Source: CAZSAL01 sp964604825
Lineage (GTDB): Bacteria > Elusimicrobiota > Elusimicrobia > 2-01-FULL-59-12
Direction of reading: 5' to 3'
Assembly: GCA_964604825.1 (NCBI GenBank)
Contig: CAZSAL010000002.1
Location: 1-64,000 of the forward strand
DNA length: 64,000 bases
Positions within the stretch are counted from its first letter, which is position 1. Every line of letters starts with the position of its first letter. A model generated the notes under the pieces. That model was not told where the DNA came from and did no database searches. It saw only the letters and a list, made by a program, of their open reading frames with translations. Shown here piece by piece: positions 8,364 through 16,160 of this stretch. The position numbers and the translations under genes are program-made.

Positions 8364-10643
8364 ATGGAACTTCCGCGCCGTCCGCTCTTAATAGCCAGAG
8401 GCTGGCCTCAAGCGGCTATTCTTGTTTTTGTTTTCGGGTTTTTTATTCTGGGGATCCTTGGGATCCGCATGCATTCATCAAAACCGCCGCTTCCGGATTC
8501 CACCGTGGCGCCGGATGGCAGGGTTCTCTATAGAGCTTCGGACATCATTGAAGGACAGAAGATTTTTTTGCGTCGCGGTCTTATGGAATACGGCTCTATC
8601 TTCGGACATGGAGCATATCTTGGGCCTGATTTCACGGCCGATTATCTGCACCGCGCCGCAGATTTTGTCGAGCAGTCCTATGCGGGCGAAAAGGGCGCGC
8701 GGGCTTTAACTGCGGACGAATTTAAAACCAACCGATATGATCCGGCTACAGGCATGTTGCAGTTTACCACAGCCCAGAGCCGGGCTTTTGATCATCTGAC
8801 AGCTTATTATTGCGGCTACTTTGCCGATCCGGCAGCCGGCAAAGGACTGATGGCGCGGATGATCACCGATCCGCTGGAAATTAAACAAATCACGGCCTTC
8901 TTCAGCTGGAGCGCCTGGGTCTCATCCGCGCGGCGCCCGGGCAAGGACTATTCTTATACCAACAACTGGCCGCCGGAACCGAGGGTGAACAACTACCCCA
9001 CGGGTTCCATGGTGGTATGGAGCGTTCTTTCGTTGATCGCTCTTCTGGGAGGCATAGGCCTTCTCTTTGCTTCTTTCGGCCGCTGGAACTTCCTGGGGTG
9101 GCATGGCCGTCAAAAATGCGTTGTCTCTTTCCGCAGGCCCGGTTCCGTGGCGCTCACGCCGGCACAGCGGGCATGCGCCTGGTATTTTCTGGCCATGGCC
9201 GTTCTTTTCCTAATTCAGACGCTGCTCGGCGGAGCCACGCAGCATTACCGTGCGGAAATCGACAACTTTTTCGGATTCAACCTGGCAAGCCTTGTTCCCT
9301 ACAACCTTGCGCGGACCTGGCATGTACAACTTTCCATTCTCTGGATTTCAACGTCATATCTTGCGGCAGGTATTTTCTTCGCGCCTCTCATCGCAGGAGA
9401 CGAACCACGCGGCCAGCAGTGGCTGGCCTACGGCCTGCTCGGCGCCCTTGTAATCTTTGTTGTGGGCAGCCTTGCCGGCGAATGGGCAGGAATCAGCGGG
9501 CATCTCAAAAGCCAGTGGCTGGGTAATCAGGGGTTTGAATACCTCGATTTGGGGCGTTTGTGGCAGATCATGCTATGCGCAGGTCTAGGGTTCTGGGTGT
9601 GCCTGCTTTTCCGCGGGCTACGGGGAAGGCTGGGAAGAGAGCACTTCGGCAACATGCCGTGGCTGTTTTTCTATGCCGCGCTGGCGATCCCGGCGTTTTA
9701 TGCGGTCGGCCTGCTTGCCCGGCCTGAAGCGAATTTTACCAGCACGGATTTCTGGCGGTTCTGGGTTGTCCACCTGTGGGTGGAGGATTTTCTGGAATTG
9801 TTCACTACGATCATAGTTGCCTATATCTTTGTTTTGCTCGGCGTGGTAGCCGAACAGGTCGCCCAGCGCGTAATCTATCTCGATATTCTGCTTTATTCGG
9901 TGGGAGGCGTTGTCGGAACCATGCATCATTTATATTTTTCCGGCACGCCGGTTGAACATATGGCGCTTGGGGCTTTCTTTTCAGCGGCGGAGGTCATTCC
10001 GCTGACCTTTCTGACTCTGGAAGCCTGGACATTCCTCCGCCTGGGGATTCAACAGCAGGAGAAAGCGGCCGCTCCTTTCCCGCATCTCTGGTCTGTTCTT
10101 TTTCTCGTGGCTGTTGGTTTCTGGAATTTCGTAGGCGCGGGGATTTTCGGTTTCCTGATCAACCTGCCGATTGTGTCCTACTATGAAATCGGCACGGCCC
10201 TGACCGCCAACCACGCCCACGCGGCGCTGATGGGAGTATATGGAATGCTGGCCGCAGGCCTGGCTCTTTTTGCCCTCAGGTACCTGATCCCTGAAAAGCG
10301 ATGGTCCGAGTGCGCCGCGAAAACCAGTTTCTGGTCGCTGAACATTGGGCTGGCATGGATGGTCTTCGCGACGCTTTTTCCGCTCGGCGTTATGCAGCTT
10401 TTCCATTCCGTCAGTACCGGTTATTTCGAGGCGCGGGAGCTGAAATATCTGACCACGCCGCTGCTGCGCTTCATTGAATGGCTCAGGCTTCCCGGAGATG
10501 TCGTTTTCATTATTGGAGGAACTTTGCCGCTGCTTTACCTTGCCTGGCTTGGTGTACGCTATCGCGGCAGGCCGTCAGAGGAAGAGGAGCGGCATGCGGC
10601 GCTTTTTACCGAGGTCATCGAGCCGGAGGTCCTATCCGAGTGA
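8364..10643 (+). CDS. norB: Quinol-dependent nitric oxide reductase (qNOR)
   Basis: 759 residues, a haem-copper oxidase superfamily protein that reduces two NO to N2O using quinol electrons in the cytoplasmic membrane. An N-terminal membrane helix is followed by a roughly 180-residue periplasmic domain fused to the catalytic core, the qNOR arrangement. Likely metal ligands are visible: H470 in V-V-H-L-W-V-E with the NOR glutamate E474, H521-H522 in G-T-M-H-H-L-Y-F, and H617/H619 in N-H-A-H-A-A-L-M-G-V-Y-G-M-L; H320 (R-T-W-H) lies in the early helix. GAGGTGA precedes the ATG. A 93-codon membrane gene overlaps its stop by GTGA. The usual role is NO detoxification or denitrification; no other denitrification gene is present here, which favours detoxification. 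Confidence 0.9.
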   Translation: MELPRRPLLIARGWPQAAILVFVFGFFILGILGIRMHSSKPPLPDSTVAPDGRVLYRASDIIEGQKIFLRRGLMEYGSIFGHGAYLGPDFTADYLHRAADFVEQSYAGEKGARALTADEFKTNRYDPATGMLQFTTAQSRAFDHLTAYYCGYFADPAAGKGLMARMITDPLEIKQITAFFSWSAWVSSARRPGKDYSYTNNWPPEPRVNNYPTGSMVVWSVLSLIALLGGIGLLFASFGRWNFLGWHGRQKCVVSFRRPGSVALTPAQRACAWYFLAMAVLFLIQTLLGGATQHYRAEIDNFFGFNLASLVPYNLARTWHVQLSILWISTSYLAAGIFFAPLIAGDEPRGQQWLAYGLLGALVIFVVGSLAGEWAGISGHLKSQWLGNQGFEYLDLGRLWQIMLCAGLGFWVCLLFRGLRGRLGREHFGNMPWLFFYAALAIPAFYAVGLLARPEANFTSTDFWRFWVVHLWVEDFLELFTTIIVAYIFVLLGVVAEQVAQRVIYLDILLYSVGGVVGTMHHLYFSGTPVEHMALGAFFSAAEVIPLTFLTLEAWTFLRLGIQQQEKAAAPFPHLWSVLFLVAVGFWNFVGAGIFGFLINLPIVSYYEIGTALTANHAHAALMGVYGMLAAGLALFALRYLIPEKRWSECAAKTSFWSLNIGLAWMVFATLFPLGVMQLFHSVSTGYFEARELKYLTTPLLRFIEWLRLPGDVVFIIGGTLPLLYLAWLGVRYRGRPSEEEERHAALFTEVIEPEVLSE

Positions 10644-10921
10644 GACTCATTCATCCCGAAGTTTTGTTTTCTGCGGCTTATGCGCTTGTACTTGTTCTTA
10701 TTGCACGCTTCCTGCGCTGGAGCGCGGAGCGCTTGCCGCAGGAAAACAGCGCCGAAACATCCTGGACAGATGGGCACGTGATTAGTTTTCGTGTGAATAT
10801 TAGCCGGGTCCTTTTCGTCCTGGCCGGGTTCATCCTGGTTGTAGCCGCACTCCGGTTTCACCGCCCAGATGAATTGGTGCTTTCCACCTTGTCCGGTTTT
10901 ATTTTGTTTCTTTTGAGCTGA
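10640..10921 (+). CDS. Small two-helix membrane protein coupled to norB
   Basis: 93 residues starting at a GTG that overlaps the norB stop codon (GTGA). Two hydrophobic stretches (about residues 7-24 and 56-75) predict a small inner-membrane protein. No family is recognised. The translational coupling suggests a structural or assembly partner of the nitric oxide reductase, but this is inferred only from position. Confidence 0.65.
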   Translation: MRLIHPEVLFSAAYALVLVLIARFLRWSAERLPQENSAETSWTDGHVISFRVNISRVLFVLAGFILVVAALRFHRPDELVLSTLSGFILFLLS

Positions 10922-10940
10922 CATACCAGGTTGACTCCGT

Positions 10941-11005
10941 CCTGTGATTTGCACGAACGCTAAGCGTTCGCCGGCCGCTCAGCGGCTGGTCGGACAAATC
11001 ACAGG
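10941..11005. repeat. Branched palindromic element (three-way junction)
   Basis: Perfect 11-bp outer arms CCTGTGATTTG (10941-10951) and CAAATCACAGG (10995-11005) enclose two hairpins: CGAACGC/GCGTTCG (10954-10960/10964-10970) and CCGGCCG/CGGCTGG (10971-10977/10983-10989, one G-T pair). The whole folds as a cruciform with two inner arms. GGTTGAC occurs as a direct repeat just outside (10930-10936 and 11011-11017). There is no U-tract, so it is not a plain terminator. Confidence 0.7.
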
Positions 11006-11047
11006 GTCGGGGTTGACAGACTCCCGCAGTTTGGGTTGGATGTAACC

Positions 11048-11671
11048 ATGCCTCCCTTTTCTATACCTAACGAGAGAGACATCGTCGGCCGCGCCCGCTG
11101 CGGCGACAAGAAAGCCTACCGCCTTCTGGTGGAGGCCTGCCAGGACAGGCTTTTCGGATATGTTGTCGGTATGGTCCGCCAGCAGGAAACTGCCGAAGAC
11201 CTGTTGCAGGAAATATTTGTCAAAGCATATTTTGCGCTCGGCTCTTTCGCGGGGGATTCAGGATTTTACACGTGGATTTTCCGCATCGCTTCCAACCACT
11301 GTCTTGATTATTTCCGTAAAAAACGCGTTCAGACTGTCTCGCTCGATACCCCGCGTGCCGACGAAGAAAACCTTGTTCCGCTTGATTCCATGGCTGCTCC
11401 TTCAAACGAACTGCCCGACTCAGGGCTTGGACAGGATAGGGAAGCGGTTTCCCTGCTCGACGCTTTAACGCCTGAACAGCGGGAGATTCTGATTCTTCGC
11501 GAGGTGGAAGGATATTCCTACGAGGAGATGGCGAAACTGCAAAATTGTGCTACAAATACGATTAAATCCCGGCTGAACAGAGCCCGGGAAGCGCTGCGGA
11601 TTGCATTTGAGTCCAGATACGGGAACATTTCGGGGACAGACTTCGTCAAAAATAAGAGGAGAAAACCATGA
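11048..11671 (+). CDS. ECF-type RNA polymerase sigma factor
   Basis: 207 residues. Region 2 (L-F-G-Y-V-V-G-M-V-R to W-I-F-R-I-A-S-N-H-C-L-D-Y-F-R-K-K) and region 4 (L-T-P-E-Q-R-E-I-L-I-L-R-E-V-E-G-Y-S-Y-E-E-M-A to K-S-R-L-N-R-A-R-E-A-L) are clear, with no sigma region 1 or 3, the ECF layout. The ATG at 11048 is chosen over TTG 11036. The stop overlaps the zinc-finger anti-sigma start by ATGA, the classical sigma/anti-sigma arrangement. Position just downstream of norB suggests a stress regulon, but no target promoter was identified. Confidence 0.9.
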   Translation: MPPFSIPNERDIVGRARCGDKKAYRLLVEACQDRLFGYVVGMVRQQETAEDLLQEIFVKAYFALGSFAGDSGFYTWIFRIASNHCLDYFRKKRVQTVSLDTPRADEENLVPLDSMAAPSNELPDSGLGQDREAVSLLDALTPEQREILILREVEGYSYEEMAKLQNCATNTIKSRLNRAREALRIAFESRYGNISGTDFVKNKRRKP

Positions 11672-12153
11672 GCTGTTCATTCAACGAAACGGACCTGTGG
11701 GACTACCGGGACGGGGAGTGCGGTCCCGAAGACCGTAAACGCGCCGAAGAACATCTCGTCCGGTGCGCGCTCTGCCGGGGAAAGCTCGAGCGCTGGGACG
11801 CCCTGTCATCGCGAATTTTTACGCGGGAAGAAACCCGCGCGCCCGCTTTTATGTGGACGCGGGTTCTCGCAGGAATTGAATCTGAGGCAGCGCGCCGCAG
11901 CGCTGGTTCATGGTGGGGGGAATGGCGCTGGATGGTGAACTTAACTGCGGCCACCGCCGTGGCAATATCGTTCCTCGCCGGGTATGCCTTCTTGAAAGAC
12001 CCGGTTGAGCCGTTTTTGCGGGGGGAAGAGGCTGATTCGGTGAGCTCCGGCCCGGTCCACTTTTTCCAGCAGGGAACATCGGATGAAACCACCGCCTGGA
12101 TTTTGAAATCTCTCCCGGAATCAGGTGTGCCGGATACGGAGGCCGAATCATGA
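11668..12153 (+). CDS. Anti-sigma factor with zinc-finger (zf-HC2) domain
   Basis: 161 residues. The N-terminal cytosolic domain has H-L-V-R-C-A-L-C (about 29-36), the H-x3-C-x2-C motif of ZAS anti-sigma factors that bind ECF sigmas, sometimes in a redox-sensitive way. One membrane helix lies near 91-109 (L-T-A-A-T-A-V-A-I-S-F-L-A-G-Y-A-F-L), followed by a short periplasmic tail. Overlaps both neighbours by ATGA. It probably holds the upstream sigma inactive until an envelope or redox signal. Confidence 0.85.
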   Translation: MSCSFNETDLWDYRDGECGPEDRKRAEEHLVRCALCRGKLERWDALSSRIFTREETRAPAFMWTRVLAGIESEAARRSAGSWWGEWRWMVNLTAATAVAISFLAGYAFLKDPVEPFLRGEEADSVSSGPVHFFQQGTSDETTAWILKSLPESGVPDTEAES

Positions 12154-12554
12154 GAGGTAAACCTGCGGCGTTTATCGCTCTTGTTTCGATGTTTATCCTG
12201 GGATTGATCGCGGGCATGACCTGGGAAAGCACGCGGGCGCGGCACTCCGGTGGTTTTCATCATTTTTACGTTGAGCAGAAAATCCGTTTCCTGAAGCATG
12301 CGCTGAAACTTACTCCGGAGCAGGAATCAGCCATGCGCGACATTTTTGACGAAGCCCACGAACGGGTGATCCAGCTGCACCGGGATGTTTCTCCGGATCT
12401 CGCAGACATTCACGAAGATGCGGCGCGCGCGATCCAAGCGCTTCTGATGCCGGAGCAGTGGCAGAAGTTTGAGAAGTTGCGCCAGACCGGCCGCCACCGC
12501 CGCATGTCAAAGGAACGGGAGCCTGGAGCGGGCACGGGAGGGAATCCTTCATGA
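12150..12554 (+). CDS. Periplasmic heavy-metal-sensor/Spy-CpxP-like protein
   Basis: 134 residues: an N-terminal signal anchor (about 8-24), then a helical domain with L-K-L-T-P-E-Q-E-S-A-M-R-D-I-F, the LTxxQ-type signature of Spy/CpxP/CnrR-type periplasmic proteins. Several histidines (H-H-F near 37, plus later H-E, H-R, H-E) could bind metal. As the third gene of a sigma/anti-sigma operon it is a good candidate for the periplasmic sensor, as in the CnrYXH system, although the domain is generic. Coupled on both sides by ATGA overlap. Confidence 0.7.
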   Translation: MRGKPAAFIALVSMFILGLIAGMTWESTRARHSGGFHHFYVEQKIRFLKHALKLTPEQESAMRDIFDEAHERVIQLHRDVSPDLADIHEDAARAIQALLMPEQWQKFEKLRQTGRHRRMSKEREPGAGTGGNPS

Positions 12555-12865
12555 TAAGGCCGGGCCTTCCTGTTCTCCTTGTATGGATTCTTGCGATGCC
12601 GTTGATGGCGGATAATCTGCCGCCAGGCGCTCTTGACCGCCAGGCAATGCATCAGGTTGCCGATCAGATTGAAGATCAGCGCGATAAGGTCCGTGACGCC
12701 AGGCACGCTTACGTCGAAGCGGTCCGCACCCGCAGTCCCAATGCGGCTGACCAGCGCAATGCCTGGCTGGCAGAACGCCAGAAGATGCAGGTTCTTAAAG
12801 ATCAGCGCATTAAAATTCGTCAAACAAGCCGGCAAATGCGCCGCAATACCGCGATTTCCCGCTGA
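12551..12865 (+). CDS. Small secreted helical protein
   Basis: 104 residues with a signal peptide (M-I-R-P-G-L-P-V-L-L-V-W-I-L-A-M-P-L-M-A, cleavage near 20) and a highly charged helical remainder rich in Gln, Arg and Asp. No family recognised. It is the last of four translationally coupled genes after the ECF sigma factor and may be another periplasmic chaperone-like component of that system. Confidence 0.65.
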   Translation: MIRPGLPVLLVWILAMPLMADNLPPGALDRQAMHQVADQIEDQRDKVRDARHAYVEAVRTRSPNAADQRNAWLAERQKMQVLKDQRIKIRQTSRQMRRNTAISR

Positions 12866-12943
12866 GCTTGCGGTTGTACAGGCTGTATCCGTCCCAATTT
12901 TCAGACGTCTAATAAACAGGATCATCAATCCGGAGGGAGACTT

Positions 12944-13534
12944 ATGATTAACCCGATATCGCAGGAAGCCCTGGATCAGATATTTGTCAAAGCGCGAACA
13001 CACAGCGCATTTAAGAATACGCCGGTGCCGGACGATCTCCTGCGCCGCATCTATGACCTGATGAAATGGGGCCCGACCAGCGCAAACTGCACGCCGGCGC
13101 GCATCGTGTTCGTCAAAAGCCCCGAAGCAAAGGAGAAGTTGAAGCCCTGTCTTGCTGACGGAAACATTGCCAAAACTATGGCCGCTCCGGTCACGGCCAT
13201 TATCGCCATGGACGTCGAGTTTTATGAAAAGCTTCCCTTGTTGTTCCCGCACGTGGATGCGCGCTCCTGGTTTGCCGGCAATAAATCGCTGTGCGAATCC
13301 ACCGCTTTTCGCAACGGTTCCCTGCAGGGAGCTTATTTCATTATTGCCGCCAGGAGCCTGGGACTTGACTGCGGCCCCATGTCTGGTTTTGATAATGATA
13401 AAGTCGATGCCGCTTTTCTATCCGGAACGAGTTGGAAGTCCAATTTTCTCTGCAACCTTGGCTTTGGTGACCCTGCCAGGCTTCATCCCAGAGATCCCAG
13501 GCTTCCCTGCGAAGACGCTTGTAGAATTATTTGA
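12944..13534 (+). CDS. rutE: RutE/HadB-like nitroreductase family protein
   Basis: 196 residues of the FMN-dependent nitroreductase fold. M-K-W-G-P-T-S-A-N-C-T-P-A-R, N-G-S-L-Q-G-A-Y-F-I-I-A-A-R-S-L-G-L-D-C-G-P-M-S-G-F and the ending G-F-G-D-P ... R-D-P-R-L-P ... E-A-C-R-I-I match the malonic semialdehyde reductase branch (RutE/YdfG-like). GGAGGGAG precedes the ATG. There are no other rut genes here, so a role in pyrimidine catabolism is not supported; it may reduce toxic aldehydes or nitro compounds. The C-terminal half is well conserved and the gene looks intact. Confidence 0.82.
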   Translation: MINPISQEALDQIFVKARTHSAFKNTPVPDDLLRRIYDLMKWGPTSANCTPARIVFVKSPEAKEKLKPCLADGNIAKTMAAPVTAIIAMDVEFYEKLPLLFPHVDARSWFAGNKSLCESTAFRNGSLQGAYFIIAARSLGLDCGPMSGFDNDKVDAAFLSGTSWKSNFLCNLGFGDPARLHPRDPRLPCEDACRII

Positions 13535-13577
13535 AGTCATATAACAACACCCGTAATTTTGGATAATCTGGTTTCCT

Positions 13578-13865
13578 ATGGTTTCTACTCATATTGTTTA
13601 CCGGCTGATCGGATACGGCAGAAAAGCGGAGACGAGAAGTCTTCCTCCCCGAGAAATTGACTTGTCTCATATACCGCTTCCGGTGTTGCGGCGCATTTTT
13701 CATGCGGGAACGGGAAATCAAATGCTGGAAAGACGCCATGTCAGCGCCGAAAAAGCGCAGGCGCTGGAAGCCTTTTGCTCCGACCGCATCGATTGGAAAG
13801 AATACCGCTGGGAATTTGCGGGAGAATGGTCTGACAAAGTTGTCTTCGCCCGCCACCCCGCATGA
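13578..13865 (+). CDS. Hypothetical protein, 95 aa
   Basis: Begins M-V-S-T-H-I-V-Y-R-L-I-G-Y-G-R-K and is rich in charged residues with no membrane segment or signal peptide. I do not recognise the family. It follows the nitroreductase by 43 bp on the same strand. An overlapping frame is also open for part of its length, so the coding call is moderate. Confidence 0.45.
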   Translation: MVSTHIVYRLIGYGRKAETRSLPPREIDLSHIPLPVLRRIFHAGTGNQMLERRHVSAEKAQALEAFCSDRIDWKEYRWEFAGEWSDKVVFARHPA

Positions 13866-13962
13866 AACAGGGCGCGTTTACTGTCAGGACTGTTCGCGTG
13901 TCTAACTGTTTAGATGCCGTATTTCTGCGGCAAAAATAGAATAGCGAATGGGAGGGAGTACC

Positions 13963-14034
13963 GTGAGGAAAAAAACAAAGAAACTGGAAAAGTGTCCGAA
14001 TTGCGGCAAAAACCGCGATCAATGCGTCTGCTAA
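13963..14034 (+). CDS. 23-aa cysteine microprotein
   Basis: GTG start preceded at good distance by GGAGGGAG (13951-13958). The peptide is lysine-rich and then K-C-P-N-C-G-K-N-R-D-Q-C-V-C, a four-cysteine knuckle of the kind that binds zinc. An in-frame ATG at 13948 would give 28 residues but would place the strong ribosome site inside the gene. Zinc-ribbon fragments this small are known in ribosome-associated and regulatory peptides; function unknown here. Confidence 0.55.
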   Translation: MRKKTKKLEKCPNCGKNRDQCVC

Positions 14035-14110
14035 AATTCCCGGTGCATTAAATTGCCGCCCGCGCCCCGTTCGACTCGTGCCACGGCTTCAAGCCATGCT
14101 CCCCGCTCAG

Positions 14111-14140
14111 GGTCGTCCTGAGCCGGGACGAAGGACGACC
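14111..14140. repeat. REP-like hairpin in intergenic region
   Basis: GGTCGTCCT (14111-14119) and AGGACGACC (14132-14140) make a perfect 9-bp stem with a 12-nt loop. The surrounding 14041-14180 stretch is GC-rich, non-coding and contains a second weaker pair (GCGGGA/TCCCGC). This looks like a repetitive extragenic palindrome rather than a gene. Confidence 0.5.
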
Positions 14141-14183
14141 TGCCCCGCGGGACGGCGTTTTTATTTCCCGCCGGCTTTTTCCC

Positions 14184-14213
14184 TTGACAAAACCCGCCTG
14201 ATCCAACAATAAT
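14184..14213 (+). promoter_or_regulatory. Candidate sigma-70 promoter for the MarR-exporter operon
   Basis: TTGACA (14184-14189), an 18-bp spacer and AATAAT (14208-14213, one mismatch to TATAAT). It lies 43 bp upstream of the regulator ATG and is the only good match in this gap. Confidence 0.5.
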
Positions 14214-14220
14214 CAGTAAT

Positions 14221-14244
14221 ACAAACTATTTTTATCACAAACTA
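14221..14244. promoter_or_regulatory. Candidate operator: repeated ACAAACTA
   Basis: ACAAACTA occurs at 14221-14228 and again at 14237-14244, 16 bp apart, immediately downstream of the predicted -10. An autoregulatory MarR protein bound here would block initiation. The repeat is direct rather than palindromic, so this remains a guess. Confidence 0.3.
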
Positions 14245-14256
14245 ATTCGATACGCC

Positions 14257-14751
14257 ATGCCTGTTCAACGATCTGTTTCCTGCAGACTTACAGCGGATCA
14301 GCCCGGCCCCAGAGGTCTGATGACGCGCATGGGCTATTTATTGAACCGCCCCGCCCTTCAGATGCGCCAGAGGGCGGAGCGGATCCTGAAACCGCTTGCT
14401 ATCCTGCCTCCGCATTTCGGCGTTATGGCCACGCTGGAAGGCGGCGGGCCGATGACTCAGCGGCAGCTCGGGGCAACCCTAAGGATCGATCCGACGACCA
14501 TGGTCTGGCTTATCGATCATCTGGAAAAACGGGGATTTGTCCACCGGGACAAGCACCCCACCGACCGCAGGGCGCATTTAGTAAAGCTGAGCGCTGCCGG
14601 CAAGTCCGCCTTTCTGCAGGCCTCCGGGCGCCTGGAGCAGGTCGAAGAGGAGTTTCTGGCTCCGCTGACGAAAACTGAAAGGGATGAATTGCGCCGGCTT
14701 CTTGCAAAACTGTTTCGCAGCGTGCCGGTGCAGAGCATAGCAAGGACCTAA
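14257..14751 (+). CDS. MarR-family transcriptional regulator
   Basis: 164 residues with a central winged helix: M-T-Q-R-Q-L-G-A-T-L-R-I-D-P-T-T-M-V-W-L-I-D-H-L-E then the wing H-P-T-D-R-R-A-H-L-V-K-L, the signature D-x-R of MarR. An in-frame ATG at 14320 with AGAGG upstream is an alternative start that would remove a poorly conserved N-terminus. The stop overlaps the first base of the TolC gene, so regulator and efflux pump form one operon; MarR proteins usually repress such pumps and release when they bind the drug. Confidence 0.88.
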   Translation: MPVQRSVSCRLTADQPGPRGLMTRMGYLLNRPALQMRQRAERILKPLAILPPHFGVMATLEGGGPMTQRQLGATLRIDPTTMVWLIDHLEKRGFVHRDKHPTDRRAHLVKLSAAGKSAFLQASGRLEQVEEEFLAPLTKTERDELRRLLAKLFRSVPVQSIART

Positions 14752-16160
14752 TGAAACGATCACAAGCCATCAGTCTGATACTGCTTGCTTGCGCTGCAGG
14801 CCTGGCCACGGCGGAAACGCCCGCCACAATGACAGGCGGGCGGCCGCCGGACGTCTGGAGACCGCCTCAGCTTGCGCTTGGGCTCGATCAGGCGGTACGG
14901 GCCTCCCTCGACAATTCCGAGCAGTTGAGGTCATACCGGTCTGCCGCCGAAGCCGCCGAGGCCCAGGCGCTGGTCCAGCGCGGTTTCCTGATGCCGCATC
15001 TAAGCATCGACGGATCCTACCGCTACGTGACGGAAGTCCCGGAGCTTGCGGTTTCGCCGAATATCGCGCCCATCGCTTTTACGACGCATAACTCCTATTC
15101 GATCGGGCCCGACCTGACCTGGACGGCATTTTCCGGAGGAACGCTTGTTGAGTCCTGGCGTTCGGCCCAGGCCAATGCCCGCGCGCAGGCCCGTCAGGCC
15201 GACGCCATCCGCCGCCAGATCCGGCTTGCGGCGCGGCTGGCTTATTTCCAGGCGCAGCTGGCAGCGGCGCAGGTACGGCTCTATGCGGAATCCTGCCGCG
15301 TGGAGTCGGCGCAGTATCACGATATCCAGGTGCGCTATAAGGATGGAAACGCGGCGCGCGTGGACCTTATTTCCGAAGAACAGGATCTGTTGCTGCGCCA
15401 GAGGCAGCTCCTTCAGGCCCGGACTAATCTTGCCGCTGCAGTTCGCGATCTCACATCACTGGCTCATCTTTTTGAAGGGCTGGACCCTTCCTGGCCTACG
15501 GATTCGGAAACCCTTTTGCCGGTTTCCGGAGGAACAGGGCCGCTGGCGACGCTCGTTGTAGCCCTGGATCAGGTTACGGATTCCATAGGGAAAATGGATC
15601 GGGCAGGGCAGGCGGATTTTGACGTACACCAGCCGCAGCTGCAGTTCCTCGCGGATCTTGCCGAGGCGGCGAGGCACAGCGCAAAATCCTTCGAGGGCGG
15701 ACATTGGCCTACTCTGAGCGTTCTTGCAAGCATAATGCAGGAATATCCAAACGGCCCGATCATTGAGACTATCAACCAGAAAACCTTTGGAGTAAACCTG
15801 AGTTTTCCGTTGTTTGCCGGGGGCAGCACCGTTAATGCCGTGCGTAGCGCACAGTCACAGGCACAATCCGATGAAGAAAAACGCCAGCAGACGGCGCGGG
15901 ATCTGTTGGACAGCTGGAAGAAAGCGCACGACCAGGCGGCCTCCCTGCGTCTGCAGCAGGCGTTGAACCGCCGCTCCGTAGACAAGGCGGCGGAAGTGGC
16001 TCGTCTGCGCTACGAGGCTTACCTTGCCGGGCAGGGCCGTTTTTTGGACGTGGAAGACGCCAACCTGAAGGTTCTGCAAGCAAAGATCGACGCCGCCGCA
16101 ACGGACGTGAATCTTCTGGTTCAGCTTGCCAACCTGGAAAGTCTATCTAAGGAGAATTAA
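14751..16160 (+). CDS. TolC-like outer-membrane efflux protein
   Basis: 469 residues: signal peptide (cleavage near 21-22), then two outer-membrane efflux protein repeats with long helical segments (A-E-A-A-E-A-Q-A-L-V-Q-R-G and the second at about 330-460). Forms a trimeric channel through the outer membrane and periplasm. First structural gene of a YbhGFSR-type exporter. Oddity: just after the signal peptide it carries G-G-R-P-P-D-V-W-R-P, almost the same decapeptide found after the signal peptides of the giant proteins at 54.9 and 56.8 kb. Confidence 0.88.
   Translation: MKRSQAISLILLACAAGLATAETPATMTGGRPPDVWRPPQLALGLDQAVRASLDNSEQLRSYRSAAEAAEAQALVQRGFLMPHLSIDGSYRYVTEVPELAVSPNIAPIAFTTHNSYSIGPDLTWTAFSGGTLVESWRSAQANARAQARQADAIRRQIRLAARLAYFQAQLAAAQVRLYAESCRVESAQYHDIQVRYKDGNAARVDLISEEQDLLLRQRQLLQARTNLAAAVRDLTSLAHLFEGLDPSWPTDSETLLPVSGGTGPLATLVVALDQVTDSIGKMDRAGQADFDVHQPQLQFLADLAEAARHSAKSFEGGHWPTLSVLASIMQEYPNGPIIETINQKTFGVNLSFPLFAGGSTVNAVRSAQSQAQSDEEKRQQTARDLLDSWKKAHDQAASLRLQQALNRRSVDKAAEVARLRYEAYLAGQGRFLDVEDANLKVLQAKIDAAATDVNLLVQLANLESLSKEN
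14835..14869 (+). repeat. GGR-x-P-x-VWRP coding segment shared with giant proteins
   Basis: This 35-bp stretch matches the sense strand of the headers at 54.8 and 56.6 kb; against the latter 30 of 35 positions agree and three of the five differences are synonymous third positions. It encodes G-G-R-P-P-D-V-W-R-P directly after a signal peptide. Confidence 0.6.

Noticed and set aside
12410..13252. 280-codon minus-strand frame
   Set aside because: Lies opposite the secreted helical protein, nitroreductase and their gap, which are better supported; no recognisable motif.
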